A stretch of DNA of 64,000 nucleotides from Alkalispirillum mobile (GCF_003664325.1 NZ_RCDA01000001.1:930001-994000); one strand, 5' to 3'; positions 44,519-54,229 are shown, counted from the stretch's first letter. The notes: generated from the sequence alone by a model not told the origin. Made by a program: numbers and translations.

Positions 44519-44605
44519 GATGGTCTGGATTCTAAACCATACCGGACCAATTTGGTACTCTTTGAGTTATTCTAATTTCTATCCGACCAATAGAGGAGAG
44601 CTCAG
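44519..44605. promoter_or_regulatory. Divergent sufR control region with IscR-type half sites
   Basis: ATACCGGACCAATTTGGTAC (44540-44559) contains ATACCGGACCA, close to the IscR type 1 half site ATASYYGACTR, and an ACCAATTTGGT dyad. A second similar half, TATCCGACCAAT, lies at about 44580-44591, near the ribosome site of the rightward gene. Binding of SufR here would control both directions. Confidence 0.5.
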
Positions 44606-44833
44606 TTGCAGGCTCGACGCACCCCTTTCCCCTGTCCCGTCATCAAACTGGTGGAGCACGCCCGAAGCTGGGAGATCACCTACTTCAACAGCCACGGGCA
44701 CGTACAGCACATCGCCACCGCCAAGTCGGAACCGGGTGCATTACGGGTGGCCAGGCAGGTGGCGGAGCTCTATGGCTACAAGGGGAAAGTGCTGATCCAG
44801 AACGCTCACGGGCTCTTCGAGGACCGCATTTAG
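44606..44833 (+). CDS. Small conserved-looking protein divergent from sufR
   Basis: This 75-residue protein starts with TTG at 44606, with AGAGGAGAG about five bases upstream; the strong site supports this non-ATG start. The sequence has WEITYFNSHGHVQHIATAKS, then ALRVARQVAELYGYKGKVLIQNAHG, a beta-beta-alpha-beta pattern vaguely like DUF2188 proteins. It is not exported and has one cysteine. It shares its promoter region with sufR, which hints at control by iron-sulfur status. It overlaps the convergent scpB by 4 bp. Confidence 0.65.
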   Translation: MQARRTPFPCPVIKLVEHARSWEITYFNSHGHVQHIATAKSEPGALRVARQVAELYGYKGKVLIQNAHGLFEDRI

Positions 44834-45432
44834 GGCGTATCCACCCCGTCATTGTCCTCGGGGCTGTCCGGGTCGGGCAGCGGCAACTCCAGCTCCGGGT
44901 CATCCGGGTCGTTGAGGCTGGTCAGGTCGGGCAACTCGCTGAGACTGCCCAGGTTGAAGTAGTCGAGAAAGGCGCGGGTGGTGGCGTAGAGGCCGGGCCG
45001 GCCGGGCACGTCCTTGTGCCCGACGATGCGCACCCAGCCCCGGTCGGTCAGGGTGCGCATGATGGAACTGCTCACCGTCACCCCGCGGATCTCCTCGATC
45101 TCGCCGCGAGTCACCGGCTGCCGGTAGGCAATGATGGCCAGGGTCTCCAGCAGGGCCCGAGAATAGCGCCCCGGCTTCTCCTCCCAGAGCCGCGACACCC
45201 AGGGGGCGTATTGTTCACGCACCTGGATGCGCCAGCCGCTGGCCACCCGCTTCACCTCCAGGCCGCGACCGGCGTAGTCGTGCTCCAGCTCCGCCAGGGC
45301 CTGGCGGAGCGTCTGCCGGTCCGGCGCCAGCATCGGGTCGAACAGCCCCTGCATCTGCTCCAGGTCCAGCGGGCCTTCCGACGCCATCAGCGCCGCTTCC
45401 AGGATGTACTTGACGGGCGGATTCGCAGGCAT
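44830..45432 (-). CDS. scpB: Segregation and condensation protein B
   Basis: This 200-residue protein has two winged helices. LIIAYRQPVTRGEIEEIRGV-type text (ETLAIIAYRQPVTRGEIEEI) is the ScpB hallmark. It binds ScpA and SMC or MksB-like proteins for chromosome compaction. The C-terminal 35 residues are acidic and Pro-rich. It lies 10 bp after scpA. Confidence 0.93.
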   Translation of the reverse strand: MPANPPVKYILEAALMASEGPLDLEQMQGLFDPMLAPDRQTLRQALAELEHDYAGRGLEVKRVASGWRIQVREQYAPWVSRLWEEKPGRYSRALLETLAIIAYRQPVTRGEIEEIRGVTVSSSIMRTLTDRGWVRIVGHKDVPGRPGLYATTRAFLDYFNLGSLSELPDLTSLNDPDDPELELPLPDPDSPEDNDGVDTP

Positions 45433-45442
45433 GGCTCAACGG

Positions 45443-46288
45443 TCAGCGGGCGCGCACGTAGATCGGCGCGTAGGGTTCGTTCTGGGTCAACTCGATCAGT
45501 GACTCCTTGACCAGCTCCAGCACGGCCAGGAAGCTCACCACCAGCCCCTGGCGCCCCTCGCGCCGGGGAAAGAGATCGGTGAAGCACCGGTACTGCTCAC
45601 CGTCCAGCCGGCCCAGCAGTTCGGTCATGCGCTCGCGCACGGACAGCGCCTCCTTCTGCACCTGGTGGTGCTCGTAGTGGCTGGAGCGCTGCAACACCTC
45701 GGCGAAGGCCAGCAGTAACTCGCGCATGCTCACCTCGGGCTCGCGCTGGCGTGGCTCGCTGCCCGGCGCGTCCAGCCGCACCCGGAAGACATCGCGGCCC
45801 ACGCGGGGCAGCCCGTCCAGGTCCTCGGCCGCCTGCTTGTAGCGCTCGTACTCCTGCAGACGGCGGATCAGTTCCGCCCGCGGGTCTTCCTCCTCTTCCT
45901 CGGTGGCCGGCGGGCGCGGCAGCAGCATGCGCGATTTGATCTCCGCCAGCATCGCGGCCATTACCAGGTACTCCGCCGCCAGCTCCAGGCGCAGCTCGCG
46001 CATCACCTCCACGTACCTCATGTACTGCCGGGTGATCTCGGCGATGGGGATATCGCGGATGTCCAGGTTCTGGCGCCGGATCAGGTAGAGCAACAAGTCC
46101 AACGGGCCCTCGAAGGTCTCCAGGAAGACCTCCAGGGCGTCCGGCGGGATGTAGAGATCCTCGGGCAGGTCGGTGACCGGCTGGCCGCCGACCCGCGCCA
46201 AGGCCTCACCCGCTGCTTCGACCGCCGCGGCATCCGTGGAGCGGGCCTCGGCCGCAGCGTCACCGCTGTCCGGCGTGGAGGTGCTCAC
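45443..46288 (-). CDS. scpA: Segregation and condensation protein A
   Basis: This 281-residue protein starts with GTG at 46288, overlapping the trpS stop as GTGA. The kleisin core is FEGPLDLLLYLIRRQNLDI, then YLVMAAMLAEIKSRMLLP. A 45-residue Ala-rich N-terminal extension precedes it. It bridges SMC heads together with ScpB. The trpS-scpA-scpB order is conserved in many gammaproteobacteria. Confidence 0.93.
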   Translation of the reverse strand: MSTSTPDSGDAAAEARSTDAAAVEAAGEALARVGGQPVTDLPEDLYIPPDALEVFLETFEGPLDLLLYLIRRQNLDIRDIPIAEITRQYMRYVEVMRELRLELAAEYLVMAAMLAEIKSRMLLPRPPATEEEEEDPRAELIRRLQEYERYKQAAEDLDGLPRVGRDVFRVRLDAPGSEPRQREPEVSMRELLLAFAEVLQRSSHYEHHQVQKEALSVRERMTELLGRLDGEQYRCFTDLFPRREGRQGLVVSFLAVLELVKESLIELTQNEPYAPIYVRAR

Positions 46289-47499
46289 CGATAGATCAGC
46301 CCCATGGCGGTGCGCACCTCGTCCAGGGTCTCCCGGGCCTCGTCGCGGGCGGCCTCGCAACCATCGTTGACGATGCTGCGCACCATGTCCATGTCATCCT
46401 CGAACTCGCGGCCGCGCGCCCGGATGGGGGCCAACTCCTGCTCCATGCCCTCGAGCATGCACATCTTGCAGTCCACGCAGCCAATGCCGGCGGTGGTGCA
46501 GCCCTCCCAGACCCACTGGCGGTCGGCCTCGCTGGAGTAGAGCTTGTGGAAGTCCCAGACCGGGCACTTCTCCGGATTGCCCGGGTCCGTGCGGCGCACG
46601 CGGGCCGGGTCGGTCTGCATGGTGCGGACCTTGTGCTTCACCGCCTCCGGGTCCTCGCGCAGGCCGATAAAGTTGTTGTAGGACTTGGACATCTTGCGGC
46701 CGTCCAGCCCGGGCATCTTGGCGTTGGGCGTGAGCAGCGCCTGGGGCTCGGGCAGCACGTTGCGCCCGGTGCCGTCCAGGTAGCCGAAGAGCCGCTCGCG
46801 GTCGGCCAGCGTCAGGTTCTGCTGGGTCTCCAGCAGGGCCCGGGCCTTGTCCAGCGCCTCGCGGTCGCCCTGCTCCTGGTAGCTGCGCCGGGTCTCGCGG
46901 TAGAGACGGGCGTTCTTCTTGCCCATCTTCTTGATCGCCTCTTCGGCCCGCTCCACGAAGTCCGGCTCCACGCCGTAAAAATGGTTGAACCGGCGAGCCA
47001 CCTCGCGGGTGATCTCCACGTGCGCCACCTGGTCCTCGCCTACCGGCACGGCATCGGCCTTGTAGACCAGGATGTCCGCGCTCTGCAGCAGCGGATACCC
47101 CAAGAAGCCGTAGGTGGCCAGGTCCTTCTCGCGCAGCTGCTCCTGCTGGTCCTTGTAGGTGGGCACGCGCTCCAGCCAGCCCAGCGGCGTGATCATGGAG
47201 AGCAGCAGGTGCAACTCGGCGTGCTCCGGCACCCGCGACTGGACGAACAGGCGCGCCATGTTGGGGTTGACCCCGCAGGCCAGCCAGTCGATGACCATGT
47301 CCCAGCCGGACTGGGCGATACCGCGGGTATCGTCGTACTCGGTGGTCAGCGCGTGCCAGTCGGCCACGAAGAAGAAGCACTCGTGTTCCTGTTGCAGGCG
47401 CACCCAGTTCTTGAGTACCCCGTGGTAGTGCCCCAGGTGCAGGCGGCCCGTGGGGCGCATGCCTGACAGGACGCGGCTTTGGGCGGTGAGCTTGGCCAA
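46285..47499 (-). CDS. trpS: Tryptophanyl-tRNA synthetase (long form with C-terminal cysteine motif)
   Basis: This 404-residue class I synthetase has PTGRLHLGHYHG (HIGH motif) and GRKMSKSYNN (KMSKS). It is about 70 residues longer than E. coli TrpRS. Near the anticodon-recognition domain it carries four cysteines spaced C-x21-C-x6-C-x2-C (NPEKCPVW, WEGCTT, GCVDCKMC). Thermotoga TrpRS binds a 4Fe-4S cluster through C-x22-C-x6-C-x2-C, so a cluster here is likely. It charges tRNA-Trp in the cytoplasm. Confidence 0.95.
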   Translation of the reverse strand: MAKLTAQSRVLSGMRPTGRLHLGHYHGVLKNWVRLQQEHECFFFVADWHALTTEYDDTRGIAQSGWDMVIDWLACGVNPNMARLFVQSRVPEHAELHLLLSMITPLGWLERVPTYKDQQEQLREKDLATYGFLGYPLLQSADILVYKADAVPVGEDQVAHVEITREVARRFNHFYGVEPDFVERAEEAIKKMGKKNARLYRETRRSYQEQGDREALDKARALLETQQNLTLADRERLFGYLDGTGRNVLPEPQALLTPNAKMPGLDGRKMSKSYNNFIGLREDPEAVKHKVRTMQTDPARVRRTDPGNPEKCPVWDFHKLYSSEADRQWVWEGCTTAGIGCVDCKMCMLEGMEQELAPIRARGREFEDDMDMVRSIVNDGCEAARDEARETLDEVRTAMGLIYR

Positions 47500-47619
47500 G
47501 GGTTCTGCCTCCAGTCGGTCGGGCCGTTCGCGGATTCGGTTACAACAACGGGGAGCGATGATAACCGAATCCCGGCTTCGCCTCAGCCGGCAAAACCGGG
47601 ATCGGGTGCACCGTGGCGT

Positions 47620-48243
47620 TCAGGCGCGGAAGATCGAGGGGTCACCGGCACCCTCGCGCAGCACCTCGGGGGCGTCCCCGGACAGGTCGACCACCGTGCT
47701 GGGCTCCAGCCCGCCTGGCCCGCCGTCGATCACCGCGTCCACCTGGTGCTCCAGCGCGGCGCGGATGTCCGAAGGGTCGGTCATGGGCATCTCGTCGTCA
47801 GGCATGATCAGACTCACCGTCATCAGCGGCTCGCCCAGCTCCGCCAGGATCGCCTGGGTGGTCGGGTGATCGGGTACGCGGATGCCGATGGTCTTCTTCT
47901 TCGGGTGCTGGAGCAGGCGCGGCACCTTGGAGGTGGCCTTGAGCACGAAGGTGTAGGGGCCCGGGGTGTGCGATTTCAGCAGGCGGTAGGCGTAGTTCTC
48001 CAAGCGGGCGTAGTTCCCGATATCGGAGAGGTCGCGGCAGGCCAGGGCGAAGTCGTGATCCGCGCGCAGACGGCGGATCTGGCGGATCCGGTCCAGTGCC
48101 TGTTTCTCGCCGATGCCGCAGCCCAGGGCGTAGCTGGAATCGGTGGGGTAGGCGATGACGCCGCCGGCGCGGATGATCTCCACCGTCCGCTTGACCAACC
48201 GGGCCTGGGGGGTGACCGGGTGAATCTCGAAGTATTGGCTCAT
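47620..48243 (-). CDS. YrdC/YciO family threonylcarbamoyl-AMP synthase-like protein
   Basis: This 207-residue protein shows the Sua5/YrdC fold: AGGVIAYPTDSSYALGCGIG, KRTVEIIRA, TPGPYTFVLKAT, GIRVPDHPTTQAILAE and STVVDLSG. YrdC and Sua5 make the t6A precursor of tRNA. Proteins of this size with the KKKTIGIR segment are usually the YciO branch, whose role is less certain. It lies upstream of trpS in the same direction. Confidence 0.88.
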   Translation of the reverse strand: MSQYFEIHPVTPQARLVKRTVEIIRAGGVIAYPTDSSYALGCGIGEKQALDRIRQIRRLRADHDFALACRDLSDIGNYARLENYAYRLLKSHTPGPYTFVLKATSKVPRLLQHPKKKTIGIRVPDHPTTQAILAELGEPLMTVSLIMPDDEMPMTDPSDIRAALEHQVDAVIDGGPGGLEPSTVVDLSGDAPEVLREGAGDPSIFRA

Positions 48244-48407
48244 GAACGCTCCTCCTGAGTGCTGCTCGGGGCGGTGTGTTTTTGTTCAATCATGGCAGCC
48301 CCACCCTATCATGCAGGCCACCGCCCCGGCGGCGCGCCGCATCGCTACAAAAACCGATGATCGGTGTAGGATACGGCGCTGACCCCACCCAACATGGAGA
48401 CACACGC

Positions 48408-48707
48408 ATGTACTACGCCATTATCAGCGAAGATGTCCCCAACAGCCTGGCGCTGCGCAAGCAGGCCCGGCCGGAGCACCTGGCGCGGCTGGAGGCGCTG
48501 AAGGACGAGGGCCGGCTGCTGATCGCCGGACCCCACCCGGCCATCGACGCCGAGGACCCGGGCGAGGCCGGCTTCTCCGGCAGCCTGGTGGTCGCCGAGT
48601 TCCCCAGCGCGGAGGACGCCCAGGCCTGGGCCAACGCCGACCCCTACATGGACGCCGGCGTCTACGCGAAGGTCACCGTAAAGCCGTTCAAGAAGGTGCT
48701 GCCGTGA
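48408..48707 (+). CDS. yciI: YciI family protein
   Basis: This 99-residue protein starts at ATG 48408, seven bases after [30 protein letters not shown] and [20 protein letters not shown] carry the family His and Asp ([18 protein letters not shown]). The fold is ferredoxin-like; a hydrolase-like or dehydrochlorinase-related activity is proposed for some members. It is coupled to bolA by a GTGA overlap. (Motifs are partial quotes from residues 1-40.). Confidence 0.9.
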   Translation: MYYAIISEDVPNSLALRKQARPEHLARLEALKDEGRLLIAGPHPAIDAEDPGEAGFSGSLVVAEFPSAEDAQAWANADPYMDAGVYAKVTVKPFKKVLP

Positions 48708-48982
48708 GTGGGAACGAACGCGTCGAGATGATCCGCCAGCGCCTGGAGGCGGCGCTGGACATCCACAGCCTGGAGGTCCAGGACGACAGCCACAAGCACG
48801 CGAACCACGCCGGTGCCCAGGCTGGCGGCGGACACTTCCAGGTGCGGGTGGTCAGCCCCGACTTCCAGGGCCTGAACACCCTGCAGCGCCACCGCAAGGT
48901 CTACGACGCCATGGGCGATGCCATGCGCAACGACGTCATCCACGCCCTGGGCATCAAGGCGCTGACCCCGGACGAGGCCTGA
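48704..48982 (+). CDS. bolA: BolA/IbaG family protein
   Basis: This 92-residue protein starts with GTG at 48704 within the yciI stop. It has the BolA fold: [26 protein letters not shown] with the conserved His, [20 protein letters not shown] and then [14 protein letters not shown]. BolA proteins pair with monothiol glutaredoxins and bind Fe-S clusters. It is convergent with the EamA gene. Confidence 0.92.
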   Translation: MSGNERVEMIRQRLEAALDIHSLEVQDDSHKHANHAGAQAGGGHFQVRVVSPDFQGLNTLQRHRKVYDAMGDAMRNDVIHALGIKALTPDEA

Positions 48983-49009
48983 ACCGCCCCCACCCTGCCT
49001 GCGCCGGCC

Positions 49010-49942
49010 CTAGCGGTCCCCGTTCACCGCCGGCCGGCCGGGCAGCCCGCGGGTGGCGATATAAAGCCCGGCCAGGATCGCCGCGGCTCCCACTCCGTGG
49101 TACTGCTCCAGCCGCTCGCCCAGGAAGAGAATCGCCATGGCGGAGCCAAATACCGGAACCAGATAAATGAACATGGCGGTCCGCGCCGGCCCCAGCACCC
49201 GCACCCCGTTGTTCCAGAACAGGTAGGCCAACAGCGACGGGAAGATGCCCACGTAGATCAGCGGCGGCACCATCTCCAGCACCGAACCCTGCACCGGCCC
49301 CACCATGACCAGCTCCCAGACCAGGAAGGGCACGATCACCGGAATGCCCAGCGCGATCATCACCGCGAGCAGCGGCACCGCCGGGATGTCCGGCCCGTAG
49401 CGCTTGAGCAGCAGCGAGTAGAGCCCCCAGCAGAGCACCGCCAGGACCATCACCAGGTCCCCGGGGTTGAACTCCAGGTTGAAGAGTATCTGTCGATCGC
49501 CCTGGCTGACGATGGCCAGCACCCCGAGAAAGGCGAGGATGATCCCGACGATCTCGTGCTTTTTCAGTCGCTGGCCGAAGAACACCAGCCCCATCAGCCC
49601 GATGGCCACCGGCATGGTGGAGTTGACCAGGGTGATATTCGTCGCCGTAGTGAACTGCGCCGCCAGGTAGAGCAGCGTATTGAACAGCCCCACGCTGAGC
49701 GCCGCCAGCACCCAGAGGATGGGCCAGTGGCGGCGGATGGTGGCCCAGTGGGCGCGGATCGGGCCCCAGGCGAAGGGCAGGATGATCAGCAGCGCCAACA
49801 CCCAGCGCAGGAAGGAGAGCGTGAAAGGGGGGAACCACTCCGAGGTGGCCCGTGCCACCACCGCGTTACCGCCCCAGAACAACGTGGTAGCCACCAGGCC
49901 AAGCACGGCTAGCACCACCGGGTTGCGCAGGCTGACGTACAT
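49010..49942 (-). CDS. EamA/DMT-family transporter
   Basis: This 310-residue inner-membrane protein starts at ATG 49942. It has ten predicted helices in two EamA repeats (LFWGGNAVVARATSEWFPP in the first, LVMVLAVLCWGLYSLLLKR in the second). It belongs to the drug/metabolite transporter superfamily, and the substrate cannot be predicted. The promoter must lie in or near the REP-like palindrome upstream. Confidence 0.88.
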   Translation of the reverse strand: MYVSLRNPVVLAVLGLVATTLFWGGNAVVARATSEWFPPFTLSFLRWVLALLIILPFAWGPIRAHWATIRRHWPILWVLAALSVGLFNTLLYLAAQFTTATNITLVNSTMPVAIGLMGLVFFGQRLKKHEIVGIILAFLGVLAIVSQGDRQILFNLEFNPGDLVMVLAVLCWGLYSLLLKRYGPDIPAVPLLAVMIALGIPVIVPFLVWELVMVGPVQGSVLEMVPPLIYVGIFPSLLAYLFWNNGVRVLGPARTAMFIYLVPVFGSAMAILFLGERLEQYHGVGAAAILAGLYIATRGLPGRPAVNGDR

Positions 49943-49957
49943 GCTTCCCCCAAAACA

Positions 49958-50037
49958 TGCAGAAGCGCAGCCCCGAGGCGCCGGCACCTGCCCCTATCAG
50001 GGCACTGGCGCCAGCCCAACGGAACTGCGCTCCTACA
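49958..50037. repeat. REP-like palindromic element
   Basis: The ends TGCAGAAGCGCAG (49958-49970) and CTGCGCTCCTACA (50025-50037) are inverted repeats matching at 11 of 13 positions. A second nested pair lies inside: GGCGCC with GCCC facing GGGC with GGCGCC. The TGTAGGAGCGCAG end resembles repetitive extragenic palindromes of pseudomonads and relatives. It sits between two minus-strand genes. Confidence 0.6.
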
Positions 50038-50072
50038 GTAACCGTGTAACTTGCTTGTAGGTGGCCTACAGC

Positions 50073-50975
50073 TTACCGCAGATGGCGCCCCTCCTTCAGG
50101 GCGGCGATGCGGTCATCCAGCGGCGGGTGGCTCATGAACCACTGCTTGACGCTGCTACCCCGGTTGCCGTTGATGCCGAAGGCCTGCAACTGGTCGGGCA
50201 GGTGTTCCTGGTCCACCGACCGCTTCAGCCGCTCCAGGGCGGCCACCATGTTCTCACGCCCGGCCAGCTTGGCGCCGCCGGCGTCAGCACGGTACTCCCG
50301 CTGGCGCGAGAACCACATGACGATCACCGAAGCCAGGATGCCGAGCACGATCTGGGCAAAGATAGAGGTGATGAAATAGGCCGGCCCGTGGCCCTCCTCG
50401 GTCTTGAACACCGCCCGGTCCACGAAGTGGCCGATGATGCGCGAGAAGAAGACCACGAAGGTGTTCACCACGCCCTGGATCAGGGTCAGGGTCACCATGT
50501 CGCCGTTGCTGATGTGGGCCACCTCGTGCCCGATCACCGCCTCGGCTTCCTCCCGGGTCATGTTCTGCAACAGCCCGGTGCTCACCGCCACCATGGAGTT
50601 GTCACGCCGCGCACCGGTGGCGAAGGCGTTGATATCCGGCGCGTCGTAGACGGCCACCTCCGGCATGCCGATGCCCTCCTGGCGGGCAAAACGGCGCACC
50701 GTGTCCACCAGCCACTGCTCGGACTGGCTGCGCGGCTGCTCGATCACCCGGGCGCCGGTCATCTTCTTGGCCACGAACTTGGACATGGCCAGCGAGATGA
50801 ACGAACCCCCGAAGCCGATCACCGCGGCGATAATCAGCAGCCCGCCGTAATCGAGCCCACGGCCGGTCTCGTCCAGGGTGCCGATCCCGAACACCGCCTG
50901 CAGAATGAACAGCACCACACCCAGGACCACCAGGATCGCCAGGTTGGTGAGCAGGAAAAGCCCTATGCGCTTCAT
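50073..50975 (-). CDS. htpX: Membrane metalloprotease HtpX
   Basis: This 300-residue protein starts at ATG 50975 ([17 protein letters not shown]). It has two N-terminal helices, the zinc motif [12 protein letters not shown] and a downstream zinc-ligand Glu in [10 protein letters not shown]. Two more helices lie between them. It degrades misfolded membrane proteins, acting with FtsH. It is separated by 121 bp from the flagellar cluster. Confidence 0.94.
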   Translation of the reverse strand: MKRIGLFLLTNLAILVVLGVVLFILQAVFGIGTLDETGRGLDYGGLLIIAAVIGFGGSFISLAMSKFVAKKMTGARVIEQPRSQSEQWLVDTVRRFARQEGIGMPEVAVYDAPDINAFATGARRDNSMVAVSTGLLQNMTREEAEAVIGHEVAHISNGDMVTLTLIQGVVNTFVVFFSRIIGHFVDRAVFKTEEGHGPAYFITSIFAQIVLGILASVIVMWFSRQREYRADAGGAKLAGRENMVAALERLKRSVDQEHLPDQLQAFGINGNRGSSVKQWFMSHPPLDDRIAALKEGRHLR

Positions 50976-51096
50976 CGTCGCTTCGTCTCCCGTTGATTGC
51001 TCTGCCCATGGCCGGCCCCGATAGTGCCTCACCGGAGCGGCCGTTCAAATTATCCTTCGGATTAGATGAGGGCAAGACTCAGGAGTTCAAGGCGAG

Positions 51097-52251
51097 TCAC
51101 GCGTAGTGGTCGATCAGCCCCTGCGGCTGCAGGCGTTGCACCGGCCCCTCGGCCAAGGCCTCGTCGCCGGCGTCATCCTCGCCCGCCGCGCCGGCCCCGA
51201 ACAGGCCGCTGGCCTGCCCCTGGGCCCAGAAGCGCTCGTCCTGGCGCTCGGAGACATCCACGTCCACGCTGCCCTGGCCCTGCTCGGCGAGCATCTCGCG
51301 CAGCCGCGGCAGTTCGGACTCCACCGCCTCGCGGGCACTGGCCTGCTGGGCGGTAATCTGGATGGTGGTGCGCTCATCCTGGGTGGCGATCTTGATATCC
51401 AGCGGCCCCAGCCCCGGCGGGTCCAGACGGATCCGCGCCTGCTGGACCTGCTGCTGGATCATCATCACCATCCGCTCGCCCAGGGCGCGGCCGAAGCCGG
51501 GCTGGTTGGCCGGGGTGGAGAGCTGAAAACTGGGCAGGGCCTGCTGCACCGGCTGGGCACCGGGCCGGGAGGTGCCGTTGGACTCCCCGGCCGCCAGCAG
51601 CCCCGAGAACCCGATACCGGCGTCAGCCCGGGGCTGAGCCTGCGACGAACCGGGGTTCCGCCCCTCACCCTCGCGCTCGCCCCGTTCCTGGGTCAGGGTC
51701 TGTTGCAGCAGGGTCTCGGCCCGTTCGGTACTGGTGCCGGCACGCCCCTTCATGGCGTCCGCCACCGCGTCGCGCAGCCCCTCACCGGTGCCGGTGGGTT
51801 CCAGCATCCGGCCGGTGGTCTGCAACAGGTTGAGCAGCTCGGCCGGGTCCTCGTCCTCGGGGATCAGGTCGTGCAGGGCCCACAGCGGCAGGGCCGGCAC
51901 CTCGCCGGTCAGGCGCGCCTCGGCGCCCCGGGCGCTGCGCGCCTCCAGGGCCTCGGCGTCGGCCTGCTTGTCCGCCATCGCCGCCAGCACCAACGGCAGC
52001 AGCTTGCCGCCCTCCGGCAATTCGCCGTCCAGCGCGGCCAGTTTTTCCTGCAGTCGGGCCAGCTGCTCGGGGTCCTCAAGCAGGGCCTTCAGCTCCGCCT
52101 TGTCCAGGTCACCAAAGGCGTCGGTGTCCAGCAGGGCGTCCATGAACTCGCCCTCGCCTTCGTCCTCCGCCGCCTTGCCCAGCAGCATCTGCAGCAGTTC
52201 GGGGGCGCCCGCTGCCGGCTCTGCCCGCGGCATATCGACAGGTGTGGTCAC
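51097..52251 (-). CDS. fliK: Flagellar hook-length control protein FliK
   Basis: This 384-residue protein starts with GTG at 52251, eight bases after GGAGAG. The N-terminal 240 residues are low-complexity, rich in Ala, Glu and Gln, as in molecular rulers. The C-terminal Flg_hook domain holds RLDPPGLGPLDIKIATQDE and the segment AREAVESELPRLREMLAEQG. It switches the export apparatus from hook to filament substrates. It is last of the fliE-K run. Confidence 0.88.
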   Translation of the reverse strand: MTTPVDMPRAEPAAGAPELLQMLLGKAAEDEGEGEFMDALLDTDAFGDLDKAELKALLEDPEQLARLQEKLAALDGELPEGGKLLPLVLAAMADKQADAEALEARSARGAEARLTGEVPALPLWALHDLIPEDEDPAELLNLLQTTGRMLEPTGTGEGLRDAVADAMKGRAGTSTERAETLLQQTLTQERGEREGEGRNPGSSQAQPRADAGIGFSGLLAAGESNGTSRPGAQPVQQALPSFQLSTPANQPGFGRALGERMVMMIQQQVQQARIRLDPPGLGPLDIKIATQDERTTIQITAQQASAREAVESELPRLREMLAEQGQGSVDVDVSERQDERFWAQGQASGLFGAGAAGEDDAGDEALAEGPVQRLQPQGLIDHYA

Positions 52252-52342
52252 AGTTGATGCTCTCCAGTCTGAGTACCCTGGCAGACCGGCCCACCGGCCG
52301 GCGTACTGCCCTCACGGGAATCAAAGCAATTTCGGGGCCAGC

Positions 52343-52789
52343 TCAGGAGCCAAGCAACGGATTGGTGTAGGTGCGGCGCGCCAGTTCGTCCAGCTGCAGT
52401 TGCTCGCGGCGGTCGGCCGCACGCTGCTCCTCATCGCGGAAGCGGTCGACGACGCGGTCGACGGCGCGGGAGTGGCTGTAGGCGTCCAGCCAGTCCTGGC
52501 GCTGGGCCTCCACTGCGCGGCGGGCCTCGGCCACGGCCTTGTGCTGCTGCTGGATGGCCTGGTCGATGCGGGAGATGAAGGCGTTGAAATCGCGCAGCCG
52601 GGCGGCGTTGATACCGCCGTTCTGGTCCTGGAGCTGCTGGGCATACTCCTGGCGGAAGGTCATCAGCTGCTGCAGCTGCTGGCGCTGGGCGTCCAGCTTT
52701 TGGCGGGCCTCGGCCAGCTCGCGCCCGGCCTCGTCGGCCTTGTCACCGGCCAGGCGCTGCACGGGTTGTAGGCGTGCGGAACGGTTCAT
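52343..52789 (-). CDS. fliJ: Flagellar export chaperone FliJ
   Basis: This 148-residue, almost fully alpha-helical protein is rich in Gln, Arg and Ala, and a long coiled coil spans about residues 10-130. FliJ links the FliI ATPase to the export gate. It lies in the standard place between fliI and fliK. Confidence 0.88.
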   Translation of the reverse strand: MNRSARLQPVQRLAGDKADEAGRELAEARQKLDAQRQQLQQLMTFRQEYAQQLQDQNGGINAARLRDFNAFISRIDQAIQQQHKAVAEARRAVEAQRQDWLDAYSHSRAVDRVVDRFRDEEQRAADRREQLQLDELARRTYTNPLLGS

Positions 52790-52852
52790 GTCGCCTCCTC
52801 GTCGGACGGTGCCGACGCTTAATCCCTATTATGACCCGGCTTATTCCGGCTG

Positions 52853-54229
52853 TCAGCCATTTCCTTTACCGGTCTGCGCCTGATCACTGAGCAGCCCGAA
52901 AAGCTGCTCCAGGCTCTCCTGGAAATTCACTGCCGTGGAGACATCCTGCTGCAGAAAAGCGCGCAGCCGCGGCATGATGGCGATGGCCTCATCCACCCGC
53001 GCATCGCTACCCTTCTGGTAGGCCCCCACGCTGATCAGGTCCTGGTTCTCCCGGTAGGTGGACCAGAGCTGGCGGAACCGCCGGGTCAGCTTCTGGTGCG
53101 CCGGCTGGGTGATGTTGATCATGGCCCGGCTCACCGACGCCTCGATGTCGATGGCCGGGTAGTGGCCGGCGTCGGCCAGCTGCCGCGACAGCACCAGGTG
53201 GCCGTCCAGGATGGCCCGGGCGGCATCGGCGATCGGGTCCTGCTGGTCGTCACCCTCGGTCAGGACGGTGTAGAAGGCGGTAATGGAGCCGCCGTCGTCC
53301 GGCCCGTTGCCGGCCCGCTCCACCAGCCGCGGCAGCAGGGCGAACACCGAGGGCGGGTAGCCCTTGGTGGTGGGCGGTTCGCCGATGGCCAGGCCGATCT
53401 CGCGCTGCGCCTGGGCGTAGCGGGTCAGCGAGTCCATCAGCAGCAGCACGTTCAGGCCCTGGTCGCGGAAGTATTCGGCGATGCTGGTGGCGAGCATCGC
53501 CCCGTGCAGGCGCATCAGCGGCGACTTGTCCGCCGGCGAGGCCACCACCACCGCCCGCGCCAGGCCTTCATCGCCCAGGATGTCAGTGATGAACTCCTTG
53601 ACCTCACGGCCCCGCTCGCCGATCAGCCCCACCACCACCACATCGGCGTTGGTGTAGCGGGTCATCATGCCCAGCAGCACGCTCTTGCCCACGCCGGAGC
53701 CGGCGAACAGGCCCATGCGCTGGCCGCGGCCCACGGTGAACAGGCTGTTGATGGCGCGCACGCCCACGTCCAGTGGCTGCTTGATGGGCGCCCGGGCCAG
53801 CGGGTTGATGCCCTCGCCCACCAGGCTGCGCTTTTCGCTGTGGTCCAGCGGCCCCTTGCCATCCAGCGGGTAGCCGCCGCCGTCCAGCACCCGACCCAGC
53901 AGCCCCGGGCCCATCCCCGCCTCGGCGGTGCCGCCACGGGGCACCACCCGGGCGTTGGGCATGACCCCGTGCAGTTCGCCGGTGGGCATCAGGTAGAGCT
54001 TGTCGCCGGCGAAGCCCACCACCTCGGCCTCCACGTCGCGGTCCTGCTGGGTGTGCAGGGTGCAGCGGCTGCCCAGCGGCGCCTGGCAGCCCTCCGCCTC
54101 CAGGGTCAGGCCCACCATGCGGCGCAGCACACCCTCCACCACCAGGCGGGGGGGTGCCACCCGTTCACTGCGCTGGCGCAGCCGCTCGGCCCAGCGGCCG
54201 GTGCGGCGCGGCACCTCGGCCTCAGCCAT
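52853..54229 (-). CDS. fliI: Flagellar export ATPase FliI
   Basis: This 458-residue ATPase is related to the F1 beta subunit. The P-loop is [40 protein letters not shown], at about residues 265-290, is diagnostic (quoted in part). The C-terminus binds FliH and FliJ. The start overlaps fliH by 8 bp. Confidence 0.95.
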   Translation of the reverse strand: MAEAEVPRRTGRWAERLRQRSERVAPPRLVVEGVLRRMVGLTLEAEGCQAPLGSRCTLHTQQDRDVEAEVVGFAGDKLYLMPTGELHGVMPNARVVPRGGTAEAGMGPGLLGRVLDGGGYPLDGKGPLDHSEKRSLVGEGINPLARAPIKQPLDVGVRAINSLFTVGRGQRMGLFAGSGVGKSVLLGMMTRYTNADVVVVGLIGERGREVKEFITDILGDEGLARAVVVASPADKSPLMRLHGAMLATSIAEYFRDQGLNVLLLMDSLTRYAQAQREIGLAIGEPPTTKGYPPSVFALLPRLVERAGNGPDDGGSITAFYTVLTEGDDQQDPIADAARAILDGHLVLSRQLADAGHYPAIDIEASVSRAMINITQPAHQKLTRRFRQLWSTYRENQDLISVGAYQKGSDARVDEAIAIMPRLRAFLQQDVSTAVNFQESLEQLFGLLSDQAQTGKGNG

